A stretch of DNA of 64,000 nucleotides from Limisphaerales bacterium (GCA_014382585.1 JACNJL010000026.1:165893-229892), one strand, 5' to 3'. Shown: positions 8,624 through 17,690, counted from the stretch's first letter. Numbers and translations are program-made. The notes: generated from the sequence alone by a model not told the origin.

Positions 8624-10135
8624 TTAAGCTGAATTATCAGCTGAAGCGAGTTCCTCTTCGCAGTCGACGATTTGCTGGATTTGGGTGAGGAACCAGCGGT
8701 CGATTTTGGAGAGCTCGAAGATTTCGTCGACGGTCAGGCCAGCCCGGAGGGCGTGGCGGAGGTAGAAGACGCGTTCGGCGTTGGGGGTGGTAAGTTTCTG
8801 GGTGATGAGATCGCGCGGCAGGATGTCGCGGTCGCCATAGACGGTGTCGCCCACGCGCCAGCCTTTGCCATCGCCACCGAGGCCGGCCCGGCCGATCTCC
8901 ATGGAGCGCAGGCATTTTTGCAGGCTCTCCTTAAACGTGCGGCCGATGGCCATGGCTTCGCCGACGCTTTTCATTTGAGTATTGAGCGTGGGATCGGCCT
9001 GTTGAAATTTCTCGAAGGCGAATCGCGGGATCTTGGTGACGACGTAGTCGATGGTGGGCTCGAAGCTGGCGGGGGTTTCGCGGGTGATGTCGTTGGGGAT
9101 CTCGTCGAGGGTGTAGCCGACGGCGAGTTTGGCGGCGATCTTCGCAATCGGAAATCCGGTGGCCTTGGAGGCGAGGGCGGAGCTGCGGCTCACGCGCGGG
9201 TTCATTTCGATGACGATCATCCGGCCGTTGTCCGGGTTGACGGAGAACTGGATGTTCGAGCCGCCGGTTTCCACGCCCACAGCGCGGATGATAGCGAAAC
9301 TCGCGTCGCGCATGATTTGGAATTCCTTATCCGTGAGCGTCTGGATGGGGGCGACGGTGATGCTGTCGCCGGTGTGCACGCCCATTGGATCAAAGTTTTC
9401 GATGGAGCAAATGATCACGCAGTTGTCGGCCTTGTCGCGCATGACTTCCATCTCGTATTCCTTCCAGCCGATGAGTGATTCCTCGATGAGGATTTCATTC
9501 ACGGGCGAAAGGTCGATGCCTTTCTTGGTCAGTTCCTCGTATTCATCGCGGTTATAGGCGATGCCGCCGCCGGTGCCGCCGAGCGTGTAGGCGGGCCGGA
9601 TGATGAGGGGAAATTTTCCAATGCGGTCGGCAATGGCCCAAGCATCTTCCATGTTGTGGGCGATGCCGCTCACGGGCACGTCCAAGCCGATCTCGAGCAT
9701 CAATTCCTTGAAACGCTCGCGGTCCTCGCCACGCTCGATGGCGTCGGCCTTGGCGCCGATCATTTCCACACCGTGCTTTTCCAAAACGCCGGTTCGGAAA
9801 AGCTCCATCGCAGTGTTGAGGCCGGTCTGCCCGCCGAGCGTGGGGAGCAAAGCAAGCTGACCTTCGGCCCCGAGCGACTTCATCTCGGCCAATTCGCGCC
9901 CGATAATTTTCTCAACCGCTTCGGGCGTGACCGGCTCGATGTAGGTGCGGTCGGCAAATTCCGGGTCGGTCATAATCGTGGCCGGATTGGAATTCACCAG
10001 CACCACACGATAGCCCTCCTCCTTGAGCGCCTTACAGGCCTGCGTTCCCGAATAATCAAACTCACACGCCTGCCCAATAATAATCGGGCCAGCGCCGATA
10101 ATCAGAACCGAATGAATGTCGTCTCGTCGTGGCAT
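8624..10135 (-). CDS. carB: carbamoyl-phosphate synthase large subunit, N-terminal half only
   Basis: The 503 residues match the first half of CarB. An N-terminal [20 protein letters not shown] is followed by the pre-ATP-grasp domain, the ATP-grasp core with [18 protein letters not shown] and [20 protein letters not shown], and then most of the oligomerisation domain, ending in [20 protein letters not shown]. Full-length CarB is about 1,070 residues; the second ATP-grasp half and the allosteric domain are absent, and the next gene downstream is an MFS transporter. The frame is intact to a TAA, so this looks like a deliberately split subunit, as known in some archaea and Aquifex. Function would be the bicarbonate and carbamate steps for arginine and pyrimidine synthesis, with a partner elsewhere. 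Confidence 0.9.
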   Translation of the reverse strand: MPRRDDIHSVLIIGAGPIIIGQACEFDYSGTQACKALKEEGYRVVLVNSNPATIMTDPEFADRTYIEPVTPEAVEKIIGRELAEMKSLGAEGQLALLPTLGGQTGLNTAMELFRTGVLEKHGVEMIGAKADAIERGEDRERFKELMLEIGLDVPVSGIAHNMEDAWAIADRIGKFPLIIRPAYTLGGTGGGIAYNRDEYEELTKKGIDLSPVNEILIEESLIGWKEYEMEVMRDKADNCVIICSIENFDPMGVHTGDSITVAPIQTLTDKEFQIMRDASFAIIRAVGVETGGSNIQFSVNPDNGRMIVIEMNPRVSRSSALASKATGFPIAKIAAKLAVGYTLDEIPNDITRETPASFEPTIDYVVTKIPRFAFEKFQQADPTLNTQMKSVGEAMAIGRTFKESLQKCLRSMEIGRAGLGGDGKGWRVGDTVYGDRDILPRDLITQKLTTPNAERVFYLRHALRAGLTVDEIFELSKIDRWFLTQIQQIVDCEEELASADNSA

Positions 10136-10248
10136 AAACCGCCGGAGGGATACCGGAAAACGGCGCGCGTGGACAGAGATTTTTGGGGGAACCGGATTTT
10201 ACCACAGAGGCACAGATGAACGCAGATTCAAAATCTGAGACTAAAGGC

Positions 10249-11382
10249 TCAACCTATTTCCTTGCGCAGCCAGTCTGCCGGAATGAACTTCACGGGCAAT
10301 CCACTTGGTTTTCGCGAGTAGGGCGTGACCACTTGTGGGCTGACAACGAAATTCCGCCCTTTCGGATAATTCGCCCGAAAAGCCTTCAGTCCGCGCGTCT
10401 CAAAATTATCCGTGGACCATTTGCACTCAATGGCATCGACCGTGCCGCGTCCGCGCGGGATAACAAAATCAACCTCGCGTTGCTGCTTGTCGCGCCAATA
10501 GTGAATCTTGGTAACTGGAATGGAAAGCAGCGTATCGAGCACCAAGTGCTCCCAAAGCAATCCGCAATCTTCCGGTCGCAGTTCGCCCCAGCCCCGGGCA
10601 TAGCAGACGAAGCCGGTGTCAAAAGCATACACCTTTGGTTGCCCCACCAATTCACGCCGGCCCCCTGCGGAATAGGGCCTCAACAAACGCGCAGCGTGGG
10701 TGATTTGAAAAACATCCAGCCAGTTCATCACCGTGGGTCGCGTGGCGCCGCAGTGTTTGGCCAGCGACGTCACCTCAACCTGCCCGCCGCTCTGTCGCAA
10801 AACCAACTCCAGCAGTTTCAAGAAACTGGCGCGCTTGCCAATGCCAAATAATTCCTGCACGTCGCGCGCGAAGTACGAGTCAAACCACTCCCCATAAAAT
10901 TCAGGCTCCCAGTTTTCCGCGAGCAGAGCGGGGGGCAATCCGCCGCGCAACAGCCGTTCGCGCAAATCCACGACGCCAAATGCCGGCAACTCCTCCACCA
11001 ACACCGGCGTCAACACCACGTCCCGTTTGCGGCCCGTGAGGCTGTCGCGGAATTTTTTCGTGGCCTGCAGCGTTGATGAACCCGTTGCCAGCACCTTCAA
11101 TTTCGGGAACGCATCGGCAGCAATTTTCAGCAGCCGGCTTGGGTCAGGCAGTTGATGCACCTCGTCGAACACCACCACCTTCTTTTTCACCGACCGGAAA
11201 AACCCCTCCGCGTCCCGCAGCCGCTCCGCCGTGCTCGGCAGGTCGCAGTTCAAAAACTCAACCTCGCCCAACGACTGCGCCAACACCGTCTTGCCCACGC
11301 GCCGCACGCCCGTCAGCCAGGCAATTGGCACCTTCCGCCAAGCCCGCTGCAATCGGGACTGCCATGGAGTCCGTTCAATCAT
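10249..11382 (-). CDS. AAA+ ATPase with DUF4143 domain
   Basis: A 377-residue protein with a Walker A GVRRVGKT at residues 25-32, a Walker B VVVFDEVHQL, a sensor-like VLATGSS, and a C-terminal DUF4143 region that includes EVDFVIPRGRG and ECKWS, resembling a PD-(D/E)xK nuclease-like fold. The family is widespread, often solitary and horizontally moved. Its role is unresolved, and links to toxin-antitoxin-like or DNA-handling functions are speculative. ATG 11382 is the first codon of the family-typical start. A near-perfect 30-bp palindrome lies just upstream (11391-11420), suggesting autoregulation or a DNA-binding partner. It has no operon neighbours: ruvB starts a separate unit. Confidence 0.85.
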   Translation of the reverse strand: MIERTPWQSRLQRAWRKVPIAWLTGVRRVGKTVLAQSLGEVEFLNCDLPSTAERLRDAEGFFRSVKKKVVVFDEVHQLPDPSRLLKIAADAFPKLKVLATGSSTLQATKKFRDSLTGRKRDVVLTPVLVEELPAFGVVDLRERLLRGGLPPALLAENWEPEFYGEWFDSYFARDVQELFGIGKRASFLKLLELVLRQSGGQVEVTSLAKHCGATRPTVMNWLDVFQITHAARLLRPYSAGGRRELVGQPKVYAFDTGFVCYARGWGELRPEDCGLLWEHLVLDTLLSIPVTKIHYWRDKQQREVDFVIPRGRGTVDAIECKWSTDNFETRGLKAFRANYPKGRNFVVSPQVVTPYSRKPSGLPVKFIPADWLRKEIG

Positions 11383-11390
11383 GAAAGTAA

Positions 11391-11420
11391 ACTTTACATA
11401 TAGACGTCCATATGTAAAGT
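11391..11420. promoter_or_regulatory. 30-bp palindrome upstream of the DUF4143 ATPase
   Basis: The two 15-base arms, ACTTTACATATAGAC and GTCCATATGTAAAGT, are inverted copies with a single mismatch, centred on GAC|GTC. It ends nine bases before the ATPase start codon on the minus strand. A dimeric repressor operator is the simplest reading. No -35/-10 pair could be assigned with confidence around it. Confidence 0.6.
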
Positions 11421-11462
11421 AGGGTTTCAGAGATTTTTCATAACCCGCTGATTTAGAGCAAT

Positions 11463-12479
11463 TTAAAGCAAACTCTGCTGCTTTCCGCCGTCGGGGTTCA
11501 GGCCCAGTCGTTGATGGCCCAGTTCGGTGGCGGTGCGGCCTTGGGGGGTGCGTTGGAGATAGCCTTCCATGATCAGAAAGGGCTCGTAGACTTCCTCCAG
11601 CGTATCGGCCTCCTCGCCGACGGCGGCGGCGATGGAGTTCACGCCCACGGGGCCGCCGTTGAATTTCACGATGATGGTCTCGAGGATACGCTTGTCCATC
11701 TCGTCGAGGCCGTGGCCATCAATCTCCAGCATGGCGAGCGCAGCGTCGGCAATGGCGTTGGTGATGGTGCCGTCGGCCTTCACTTGAGCATAATCGCGGA
11801 CGCGCCGGAGGAGGTTGTTGGCAATGCGCGGGGTGCCGCGGCTGCGGCGTGCGATTTCGGTTGCGCCTTGTTCGTCGATGTCGACCTCCAACAAACCCGC
11901 CGAGCGTGTGACGATGCGGGTCATGTGGTCGGCGGCGTAATAGTTGAGGCGTTCGCGAATGGGAAAGCGCGTGAGGAGTGGCGCGGTGAGCAGTCCGCTG
12001 CGGGTGGTGGCGCCAATCAAAGTAAATCGCGGGAGGTTGAGCCGTACGCTGCGGGCGTTCGGGCCTTGGTCGATGATGATGTCCAGTTGGTAATCTTCCA
12101 TCGCGGGGTAGAGATATTCCTCCACAGTTTTTTGCATGCGATGAATTTCATCGATGAAGAGCACATCGCCTTCCTCGAGGTTGGTGAGCAAGCCCGCGAG
12201 GTCGGCGGCTTTTTCAATAGTCGGCCCGCTGGTGGCGCGCAGGTTGCCGCCCATCGCTTTGGCAATGATGTTGGCCAGCGTGGTCTTGCCCAGTCCGGGC
12301 GGGCCGGAAAGCAGGAGATGATCGATCGGCTCCTTGCGCTGTTGGGCGGCGGTGACCGCAATCTCCAGCCGCTCGCGCACTTTGTCTTGTCCGCCAAACT
12401 CCGCAAAAGCCACCGGCCGCAGCGACGATTCAAACGCCGCATCCGCTTCCCCCAATTCATCAGTCACCCGCGTGGCCAT
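11463..12479 (-). CDS. ruvB: Holliday junction branch-migration helicase RuvB
   Basis: A 338-residue RuvB, the hexameric AAA+ motor that drives branch migration with RuvA and RuvC during recombinational repair. The sequence has [19 protein letters not shown], Walker [12 protein letters not shown], Walker [12 protein letters not shown], sensor 1 [12 protein letters not shown], the arginine-finger region [10 protein letters not shown], and the C-terminal winged-helix end [15 protein letters not shown]. Length and motif order are standard. The ATG at 12479 gives the normal N-terminus. ruvA and ruvC are not in the window. It is transcribed alone on the minus strand, 80 bases before the ATPase gene. 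Confidence 0.97.
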   Translation of the reverse strand: MATRVTDELGEADAAFESSLRPVAFAEFGGQDKVRERLEIAVTAAQQRKEPIDHLLLSGPPGLGKTTLANIIAKAMGGNLRATSGPTIEKAADLAGLLTNLEEGDVLFIDEIHRMQKTVEEYLYPAMEDYQLDIIIDQGPNARSVRLNLPRFTLIGATTRSGLLTAPLLTRFPIRERLNYYAADHMTRIVTRSAGLLEVDIDEQGATEIARRSRGTPRIANNLLRRVRDYAQVKADGTITNAIADAALAMLEIDGHGLDEMDKRILETIIVKFNGGPVGVNSIAAAVGEEADTLEEVYEPFLIMEGYLQRTPQGRTATELGHQRLGLNPDGGKQQSLL

Positions 12480-12543
12480 TGGGTTGAGAGTGGGGGAGAG
12501 GGCGAGGGCGGGACAAGGCGATTCGATTCACAGGGGGGGATGG

Positions 12544-12642
12544 GAATGCCCAAAGGCGAAATCCCAAGTCCCAAGGAATGATCAACCCACAATACCCAAT
12601 TTGGAGTTTGGGTGTGTGGATTTCCTTGGTCATTTGGCATTC
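12544..12642. repeat. CCAATGACCAAGG-type long inverted repeat, copy 1
   Basis: The left arm contains GAATGCCCAAA and CCCAAGTCCCAAGGAATGA, and the right arm TTTCCTTGGTCA and TTTGGCATTC, so the ends pair over about 100 bases. The same word set (CCAAGGAA, TTCCTTGG, GGTCATT) recurs at about 37.5, 43.3, 52.8 and 63.7 kb. It fills the gap between ruvB and the next gene. Confidence 0.7.
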
Positions 12643-12661
12643 TCTCGATACTCTTGCGGCG

Positions 12662-13276
12662 ATGGCGGAGCGCGATGAAAATGAGCCTTTTGAGGAATCC
12701 GATGAATCGTCGGAGGCAGAGTTTTGGCCGAATTATATTCCGGTGCCGCCGCAGTTTCATTCATTTATGGAGGAAGGGCCATTTGCCAAATGCACTTTGT
12801 GCGATGAGGCGTTGTTGCAGGATGGCACGTCGTATTTGATTCACAAGGCGTTTCATCGCGAGGAAGTCATTTTTGAATACGCGATGTGCCTGCCGTGCCG
12901 CGCGAAAATGCAGGAGGAACTTTCGGTGGAATCCATTGAGGCGATCAACCAATATATGGAGCAGTATGAAATTGAGGATCGCACGGGGCCGATGATGGAG
13001 GCGCACGGCACGGATGTTTCGCGCTGGCTCTCGCATTGTCTCGTCACCGGCGCGCCCATTGCCGAGGCGGAGGAGTATCATTACTACGCCTTTTGCGACG
13101 GGCCGGATTTGGTGTTCAACGGCTTGCCGATTGCGCTCGCGGGCAACGTGGATGAAGAACTCAACGAGCTGCTTTCCCAAAAAACCCGCGACCGGCTGGA
13201 TGGCTTTGTGGATGAACAATTTGGTTTGCCACCGGAATTGCGAAATCCAATTAAAGGAAGTCCGGTTTTTATTTAG
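12662..13276 (+). CDS. uncharacterised protein with CxxC zinc-ribbon-like motifs
   Basis: This 204-residue protein has no family I recognise. After a very acidic start (EEDESSEAEF-like composition) comes FAKCTLCDEAL, then YAMCLPCRAKM about 35 residues later, which together give a CxxC...CxxC pair that could bind zinc. The C-terminal half is acidic and ends with LRNPIKGSPVFI. There is no signal peptide or membrane segment, so it is probably cytoplasmic. I chose ATG 12662 because the upstream in-frame ATG at 12578 would translate the inverted-repeat element. A DUF1501 gene follows 82 bases downstream but a functional link is not evident. Confidence 0.7.
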   Translation: MAERDENEPFEESDESSEAEFWPNYIPVPPQFHSFMEEGPFAKCTLCDEALLQDGTSYLIHKAFHREEVIFEYAMCLPCRAKMQEELSVESIEAINQYMEQYEIEDRTGPMMEAHGTDVSRWLSHCLVTGAPIAEAEEYHYYAFCDGPDLVFNGLPIALAGNVDEELNELLSQKTRDRLDGFVDEQFGLPPELRNPIKGSPVFI

Positions 13277-13358
13277 CTGTTTTATACCACAGAGGTTGCC
13301 CTTGTGGTGATTCTTTCCTTGAACAAATCCCCCCTCCGCGGCAGTCTAAATCTCATTG

Positions 13359-14759
13359 ATGCTGGATTTCATCGGCAATAAGGTAACGCACTGTGATGGT
13401 GTTACTCGGCGCAGCTTTCTGCGTGCTGGCGCGTTGGGCGTGGGCGGGTTGACGCTGACGGATGTGCTGCGCGCAGAGGCCACGAGCGGCAAATCACACA
13501 AAGCCGTCATCAACATTCATCTCGATGGTGGGCCGCCGCAGATGGATATGATCGATCCCAAGCCAGAAGCCCCCGCGGAATTACGCGGCGAGTTCTCGTC
13601 CCTCAAAACTAAAATTCCCGGCGTGCATCTCACCGAGTTGATGCCCCAAGTGGCGGCTGCGGCGGATAAATTTGTGTTCCTGCGTTCGCTGGTGGGCAGT
13701 GCCGGTCGGCATGATGGGTTTCAGTGCCAAAGCGGGTATCACATCAAAGACCTCGCCAACATCGGCGGGCGTCCTGCGATGGGATGTGTGGTGGATAAAT
13801 TGCTCGGCGCCCACGGCAATGGGCCGGCGTTTGTGGATCTTATGCAGGGTCGGCCATTGGCGCGTAATAGCGCGCGCGCAGGTTTTCTCGGGCCGGCGTT
13901 CAAACCATTTCGTCCGGATATTTCGCACCTATTCCGGCGCGAACTGGAGCAAGGGATGAAGGGCGAGCTGGCGCGGCTCGGCAAGGATCATCAAGTCAAC
14001 CTCAAACTCATCGCGGGTCTCAACGCTAAACGCCTCGATGATCGCGTCGGTTTGCTGCGCCAATTCGATGGCGTCCGCCACGCTATCGATCAAAGCGCCA
14101 CGGTGGCTGCGATGGATCGATTCAATCAACAAGCCGTTGGCATTCTTACTTCAGGCAAGTTTGCCGACGCGATGGATTTGGAAAAGGAAGATCCAACAAT
14201 GCTTGCGCGCTACACGCCGCGTCACAAAGAAGAAGGTGTGCGCGGCACGACCGCCGATGGTTACAACGCCTCGCGCAAACTACTGCTCGCCCGTCGCCTC
14301 ATCGAAGCCGGCGTACGCGTCGTCAGTGTTTCCTTCAGCGATTTCGATACGCACTCCAGCAACTTCAACCGAATGCGCCATCTCGTGCCCGTGGTGGATC
14401 ACGCCCTCGCCGCGCTCGTTGCCGATCTTGGTGAACGCGGAATGCTCGATGATGTGCTGATCGTTGCGTGGGGCGAATTCGGGCGCACGCCCAAGGTCAA
14501 CGCCAAGGGCGGGCGCGATCATTGGCCGCGCGTCTCGCCGGGGTTGATGGCCGGCGGCGGCATCCGCACCGGCCAAGTCATCGGCACCACCGACAAAATT
14601 GCCGCCGAACCCATAGAACGCCCCGTGCATTATCAGGACGTGATGGCCACGATGTACCAACACCTCGGCTTGGATCCGAACGCCACCACCGTGAACGACA
14701 CCACCGGCCGCCCGCAATACCTCTGCGACACCGGCCGGCCGATTCGGGAGTTAGTGTAG
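13359..14759 (+). CDS. DUF1501 protein, Tat-exported
   Basis: A 466-residue member of DUF1501, a sulfatase/alkaline-phosphatase-like family abundant in Planctomycetota and Verrucomicrobiota. The N-terminus carries a twin-arginine signal with TRRSFLRAGALGVGGLTL. It is followed by INIHLDGGPPQMDMIDPKP, VVSVSFSDFDTHSSN, VAWGEFGRTPKVNAKGGRDH and the late HYQDVMATMYQHLGLDP, all typical of the family. It is expected to act outside the cytoplasm. Such genes usually sit beside a DUF1549/DUF1553 cytochrome-like partner, but none is present here. ATG 13359 is used; a TTG three bases upstream is unnecessary. It converges with cysE. Confidence 0.9.
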   Translation: MLDFIGNKVTHCDGVTRRSFLRAGALGVGGLTLTDVLRAEATSGKSHKAVINIHLDGGPPQMDMIDPKPEAPAELRGEFSSLKTKIPGVHLTELMPQVAAAADKFVFLRSLVGSAGRHDGFQCQSGYHIKDLANIGGRPAMGCVVDKLLGAHGNGPAFVDLMQGRPLARNSARAGFLGPAFKPFRPDISHLFRRELEQGMKGELARLGKDHQVNLKLIAGLNAKRLDDRVGLLRQFDGVRHAIDQSATVAAMDRFNQQAVGILTSGKFADAMDLEKEDPTMLARYTPRHKEEGVRGTTADGYNASRKLLLARRLIEAGVRVVSVSFSDFDTHSSNFNRMRHLVPVVDHALAALVADLGERGMLDDVLIVAWGEFGRTPKVNAKGGRDHWPRVSPGLMAGGGIRTGQVIGTTDKIAAEPIERPVHYQDVMATMYQHLGLDPNATTVNDTTGRPQYLCDTGRPIRELV

Positions 14760-14761
14760 TC

Positions 14762-14781
14762 TAGCCCACCGGCTCGGGCTA
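14762..14781. terminator. short hairpin between convergent DUF1501 and cysE genes
   Basis: TAGCCCACCGGCTCGGGCTA has TAGCCC/GGGCTA arms. It sits in the 25-base gap between two convergent stops and lacks a clear T-tract. The same TAGCCC word is inside the repeat copy at 54.4 kb. A role as a bidirectional 3' end is plausible but not certain. Confidence 0.4.
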
Positions 14782-14784
14782 CGA

Positions 14785-15696
14785 TCACATTCGAAAATCT
14801 TCGGCCTTCTTCTTCTCCTGTTTGTTCAGCACGCGCATATCGAGGCCGTCGTAGATGACGAGTGATTTGGGGGCGACGCTGTCCATAATGAACACGTTGC
14901 CGCCGATGGTGCTGTGGGCGCCGATAACGGTGCTGCCGCCGAGGATGGTGGCGCCGGGATAAATGGTGACGTGATCTTCAATGGTGGGATGGCGTTTTTT
15001 GCCGCGCAGCCCTTGGCCGGCGGAAGTGGAGCGCGCGCCGAGCGTGACGCCGTGATACATCTTCACGTGATCGCCAATGATCGTCGTTTCGCCCACCACG
15101 CAGCCGGTGCCGTGATCGATGAAAAAGTGATGGCCGATGGTCGCGCCGGGGTGGAGATCCATCCCGGTGCGTGCGTGCGCCCATTCGGTCATAATGCGTG
15201 GGAGGAGTGCGACGTCTTTTTCGTAAAGCACGTGGGCCAACCGCTGCACGGCGATGGCTTCGATGAAGGGATAGCTCACGATAATTTCCTCGTGGCTCTT
15301 GGCGGCGGGATCGCCATTGAACGCAGCCTCCACATCGGTGCTGAGAACTTTCCGCACGGCCGGAAGACTGCCCAGTAAATGCATTGTCAACTCGCGAGCA
15401 GCTTCGCGGGGGTTTCTCGTAGAGGCTTCGGTGGGGGGAGAATGTGCAATGCTCTTGAGGAGTTCATCCTCCAGCCGACCGGCTACGGCATCCATCAGCA
15501 GAGCTGTTTCCGTTTTTAACTCAGAGGAATGGGTGACTTTATTGTCAAAAAAACCCGGAAACAGCAGCGTCAACAAATCCGAGGTGAGATCTACCATGCT
15601 GCTCTTGGAAGGTAGATTGGTGCCGTCCAAATGGTTGATGCCCCCCACACTGGCGTAGGAGGCGATCAATCGATCCGTTAGCTCGGTAATTTTCAC
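14785..15696 (-). CDS. cysE: serine O-acetyltransferase
   Basis: A 303-residue serine acetyltransferase that makes O-acetylserine from serine and acetyl-CoA, the first step of cysteine synthesis. The left-handed beta-helix hexapeptide region is clear: GMDLHPGATIGHHFFIDHGT, GCVVGETTIIGDHVKMYHGV, TLGARSTSAGQG and HPTIEDHVTIYPGATILGGS. The long alpha-helical N-terminus (~155 residues) resembles the EpsC-type serine acetyltransferases. The reading frame is open to 15807, but the upstream part has a nonconserved cysteine/proline-rich composition, so I chose the GTG at 15696 (KITELTDRLIASY follows). The next gene upstream ends 43 bases away. Confidence 0.88.
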   Translation of the reverse strand: MKITELTDRLIASYASVGGINHLDGTNLPSKSSMVDLTSDLLTLLFPGFFDNKVTHSSELKTETALLMDAVAGRLEDELLKSIAHSPPTEASTRNPREAARELTMHLLGSLPAVRKVLSTDVEAAFNGDPAAKSHEEIIVSYPFIEAIAVQRLAHVLYEKDVALLPRIMTEWAHARTGMDLHPGATIGHHFFIDHGTGCVVGETTIIGDHVKMYHGVTLGARSTSAGQGLRGKKRHPTIEDHVTIYPGATILGGSTVIGAHSTIGGNVFIMDSVAPKSLVIYDGLDMRVLNKQEKKKAEDFRM

Positions 15697-15739
15697 GCGG
15701 CGAGTAAACCTCACACGGCGGAGCGGCGCAAGGATGGAG

Positions 15740-16798
15740 CTACAACACCCGTGACACCGCAGCGGCGGCTTGGGCGGGGGAGATGTCACGAAGGCAACGC
15801 AAATCAATGGGGCATTTTTTTAGAAAACAAGGCGAGCAGGGGGCGGTGGTGCGGAGAAATTGATGTGTATCGCCACCGGGTAAACCGGGCGCGGTGAGTT
15901 CAGGGCTGGTGCTTCCGAAGGGGACGATGACCGGCGTGCCGACGGCGGCCGCAACGTGCATCGGGCCGGTGTCGTTGGTGAGTACGGCGTTGCATCCGGC
16001 GAGGGTGGTGACCAATTCGCCGAGGGTGGTTTTGTCGGTCAGGTTGGTAGTGTGTTCCGCGGGGAGCGCATGAGCGATTTCAGTGGCGGTTTCCGCATCG
16101 CCTTGGCCGCCGAGCAGGAGCAAGTGGGCTTGGTGGGTTTCGATGAGGATTTTGCCGGCTTCGATAAAATGTGCGGTGGGCCAGCGTTTGGCGGGGCCGT
16201 ATTCGGCTCCGGCGATGAGGCCGATTTTTGGGGTGCCGGTATTTTTTGAAGGCGATGTTTTCAGGTGCAGTATGGGGGCCTTGGGCTTGTCACTGGCGCC
16301 GAGTTGTTTGGCAAGGTGCAGGTATTGATGAATGTGATGGGCGTGTTCGGGATATTTTTCGGGCGGAAGATCGTTGGTGATGCGGTATTCGATATCCAGC
16401 GGCAGACGTTTGTGCATCGGCACGGCGTGAGGGTGGGGGGCGATGGCGTCGGTGAGAAACCACTTGCGCCAGCGGCTGGCGTAGCCGATGCGGCGGGGGA
16501 TATTCGCGTGCCAACACTCGAGGGCGCTGCGGGGGGAATTGGGCAGGATGAGGGCGGTGTCGAAACGATGTTCACGCAGTCGTTGGCCGATGGTGAAGGG
16601 AGATTCGCCCTTTGCAAAAGTGTGTACTTCGTCAAAGTGGTCGGTGCCGCTCCAAAGACCGGCGAGTTTTTCGTGGGTGAGGAGTGTCAGTCGCGCTTCG
16701 GGGTGCGCTTCTCGCAATCGATCAATGGCGGGCAGGGACATAATGGCATCGCCCAGCCAGTTGACGCTGCGGATGAGAATGGATTGCGGCGTGTTCAT
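15740..16798 (-). CDS. glycosyltransferase family 9 (heptosyltransferase-like)
   Basis: A 352-residue GT-B glycosyltransferase of family 9, the ADP-heptose:LPS heptosyltransferase II type (WaaF-like), acting at the inner face of the inner membrane on the lipopolysaccharide core. The N-terminal ILIRSVNWLGDAIMSLPAI and the late LTNDTGPMHVAAAVGTPVI motif with FGSTSPELTAP are characteristic. The ATG at 16798 is used because the longer frame to 16966 only shadows the gene before it. Its start overlaps the acyltransferase stop by four bases, so translation is probably coupled. The neighbouring lipid A genes support an envelope role; whether heptose is the true donor sugar cannot be read. Confidence 0.85.
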   Translation of the reverse strand: MNTPQSILIRSVNWLGDAIMSLPAIDRLREAHPEARLTLLTHEKLAGLWSGTDHFDEVHTFAKGESPFTIGQRLREHRFDTALILPNSPRSALECWHANIPRRIGYASRWRKWFLTDAIAPHPHAVPMHKRLPLDIEYRITNDLPPEKYPEHAHHIHQYLHLAKQLGASDKPKAPILHLKTSPSKNTGTPKIGLIAGAEYGPAKRWPTAHFIEAGKILIETHQAHLLLLGGQGDAETATEIAHALPAEHTTNLTDKTTLGELVTTLAGCNAVLTNDTGPMHVAAAVGTPVIVPFGSTSPELTAPGLPGGDTHQFLRTTAPCSPCFLKKCPIDLRCLRDISPAQAAAAVSRVL

Positions 16799-17682
16799 TT
16801 GGATTTGGGGCGGGGTTTCCAGCGGTTGTGCACCCAAAACCAATTCGCGGGGTCGCGGCGGATGTAGTTTTCCTGTGCGGCGATGATGTCGCGAGTGACG
16901 GCTTCGGTGGTGCGGCGCTTGCCGTTTTCGCGAAGTGGGATTTCTTCGCCAAGTTCTAGTTTCCACTTTCCAAGAGCGGTGCGGAAACAGGCCGACGGAA
17001 AAAGGCGGCAGCCATAACGCTTGGCCATCACGGCGGGCGCGGCACTGACGGAGGCTTCGCGCCCAAATACCGGCAATCGCAGGCCCCCATCGCCGGCATG
17101 TTGATCAGCCAAAAGGCCGAGCAATATGGAGGGCTGTTTCATCGTTTCCTTGAGCTGGGGGCCTTCTTCGCGACGCTCGAAGTAGAGGCAGCCGGAGGCT
17201 TTGCGGAGAGCGAGCATCAGCTCGGTTAATTTCCGCTGGCGGAGGCCGCGGTAGGTGGTGGCGATTTTGCCGGAGGGCACGGCGAGTTTCATCCACGAAA
17301 AGAGTTCAAAATTCCCAAAATGGCCGATGGCAAGCAGGATGCGTGCGTTGGGGTTCGCTTGCAGGATTTTTTCCAGTTGCGAGTACCCTTCGATGTCTAG
17401 AATTTTTGAAATCAATTCGGCGTTCATTGCACCGGTCTTGAGGATGCTGAGGTAGGTTTCGCCAAGGCGCCGGAAATTTTCTTTAGCGAGTGCGCGGATT
17501 TCGTTGGTGGGTTTTTCCGGAAAACTGGCGGCCAAATTGTTCAGCGCCATTTGGCGGTGGCGTCGATCAAGGTGCCACGCCAACGCGCCGGCGCAGCGGC
17601 CGAGGCGGGCGAGGCCTCGAATGGGCAGGTATCGGGCGATGGTAACGGCTGTGCGGGCAAAAATATAAAGCAGAGTTTCCAT
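16795..17682 (-). CDS. LpxL/HtrB-type lysophospholipid acyltransferase
   Basis: A 295-residue acyltransferase of the lipid A late-acylation family. It contains the HxxxxE catalytic motif as IGHFGNFELF, a preceding N-terminal membrane anchor (LLYIFARTAVTIARYLP), the GLLADQHAG segment and a late YIRRDPANWFWVHNRW that matches the family's conserved WxWxHxRW-like end. It would add a secondary fatty acid to lipid A at the inner membrane. Two starts are possible, GTG 17685 or ATG 17682; the ATG is preferred. It lies between lpxK (8 bases upstream) and the GT9 gene (overlapping), making a lipopolysaccharide operon. Confidence 0.87.
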   Translation of the reverse strand: METLLYIFARTAVTIARYLPIRGLARLGRCAGALAWHLDRRHRQMALNNLAASFPEKPTNEIRALAKENFRRLGETYLSILKTGAMNAELISKILDIEGYSQLEKILQANPNARILLAIGHFGNFELFSWMKLAVPSGKIATTYRGLRQRKLTELMLALRKASGCLYFERREEGPQLKETMKQPSILLGLLADQHAGDGGLRLPVFGREASVSAAPAVMAKRYGCRLFPSACFRTALGKWKLELGEEIPLRENGKRRTTEAVTRDIIAAQENYIRRDPANWFWVHNRWKPRPKSK

Positions 17683-17690
17683 CACGCCGG

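Noticed and set aside
8624..8640. Frameshift in carB that would continue into the second half
   Set aside because: A clean TAA ends the frame and the next sequence is a complete MFS gene in another frame with no ATP-grasp motif.
8672..9478. Long plus-strand ORF (268 codons) opposite carB
   Set aside because: It lies wholly inside a well-supported gene on the other strand and shows only the Asp/Glu/Gly-rich pattern of a mirrored frame.
11511..12581. 356-codon ORF opposite ruvB
   Set aside because: Antisense shadow of ruvB, alanine/glycine/aspartate-rich, no conserved motif.
12545..12642. CCAATGACC repeats considered as CRISPR or tandem direct repeats
   Set aside because: The units are inverted, lack regular spacers, and no cas gene is near.
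15740..16966. Longer start for the GT9 gene (METRTWRR... leader)
   Set aside because: The extra 56 residues are the shadow of the acyltransferase C-terminus; the ATG at 16798 matches the family start.
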